Of a stretch of 22,300 bases of DNA, positions 22,165-22,300 are shown in pieces. Origin of the DNA: JALYUA01 sp039931865 (GTDB lineage Bacteria; Acidobacteriota; Thermoanaerobaculia; UBA5066; Gp7-AA6). Under the pieces are notes generated by a model that did no database searches, was not told where the DNA came from, and was given only the letters and a program-made list of their open reading frames with translations. The position numbers and the translations under genes are program-made. The stretch lies in contig JBDTRB010000062.1 of assembly GCA_039931865.1 (NCBI GenBank), positions 1 through 22,300 of the forward strand. The letters run 5' to 3'. Within the stretch, counting starts at the first letter, position 1; every line of letters starts with the position of its first letter.

Positions 22165-22300
22165 TCGCCGCGTTTGAATTCAAGAAACACGCCAGATCGG
22201 AAAGAAGCACGCCCGAGGACGCTTCACCCGTGGCGCGGGCGAAGCGGGTGTCCCGTCTCGCGGCCGGCCGCGCCGGCCTCGCGCGCGACGCTGAAAAAAG
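22165..22300. other. Terminal intergenic segment
   Basis: The last 136 bp hold no gene that I can support. GCTTCACCCG (22221-22230) and CGGGCGAAGC (22236-22245) form a 10-bp hairpin with one A-C mismatch and a 5-nt loop. No T-tract follows. Confidence 0.4.

Overview
The window is high-GC bacterial chromosome with short intergenic gaps. It holds 16 intact protein genes, one decayed gene and two copies of a dispersed repeat. I see no rRNA, tRNA, CRISPR array, transposase or phage gene. The mix of families (secreted M49 peptidase, DUF2911-TPR protein, DCC-lipase maturation factor fusion, DUF1015-serA-serC cluster, S41 and class C-like serine hydrolases) suggests an Acidobacteriota-like soil or sediment bacterium. 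That placement is inference; no phylogenetic marker gene is present.

Layout. 1-2000: a Gfo/Idh/MocA oxidoreductase (minus) divergent from a small HD hydrolase resembling the hydrolase half of SpoT (plus). 2005-3681: a secreted M49 metallopeptidase (minus). 3878-6373: a delta-9-type acyl desaturase followed by a FadI-like thiolase (plus). 6503-11698: a minus-strand block read from right to left as OmpR-type response regulator, sensor kinase, secreted S41 peptidase and secreted class C-like serine hydrolase; regulator/kinase and peptidase/hydrolase are each joined by ATGA overlaps. 11699-12285: promoter, bidirectional terminator and repeat copy A. 12286-13335: DUF2911-TPR protein (minus). 13471-15555: DCC-LMF membrane protein and an internally deleted flavin amine oxidase remnant (plus). 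15736-16062: small orphan protein. 16080-16370: repeat copy B. 16371-19956: serine-biosynthesis cluster DUF1015-serA-serC (minus). 20292-21830: secreted S33-like peptidase (plus). 21841-22164: PilZ protein (minus).

Three patterns go beyond gene calling. First, the promoters of the response regulator and of the S41 peptidase share one architecture: CGTCAC, 5 nt, CGTCA(C/T), 10 nt, TACA(C/G)T. This fits direct-repeat binding by an OmpR-family regulator and predicts that the two-component system controls itself and the two secreted hydrolases. Second, six genes without a clear Shine-Dalgarno each carry a TAnnnT hexamer ending 6-8 nt before the ATG, as expected for leaderless mRNAs; serA and the DUF1015 gene share almost the same 18-20 nt promoter/start block. 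Third, a roughly 290-360 bp repeat with CAGGCTGCTGAAAAAG ends sits twice at the exact 3' end of a minus-strand gene, and the flanking CTAG supplies each gene's TAG stop codon. This looks like a CTAG-targeting non-autonomous element.
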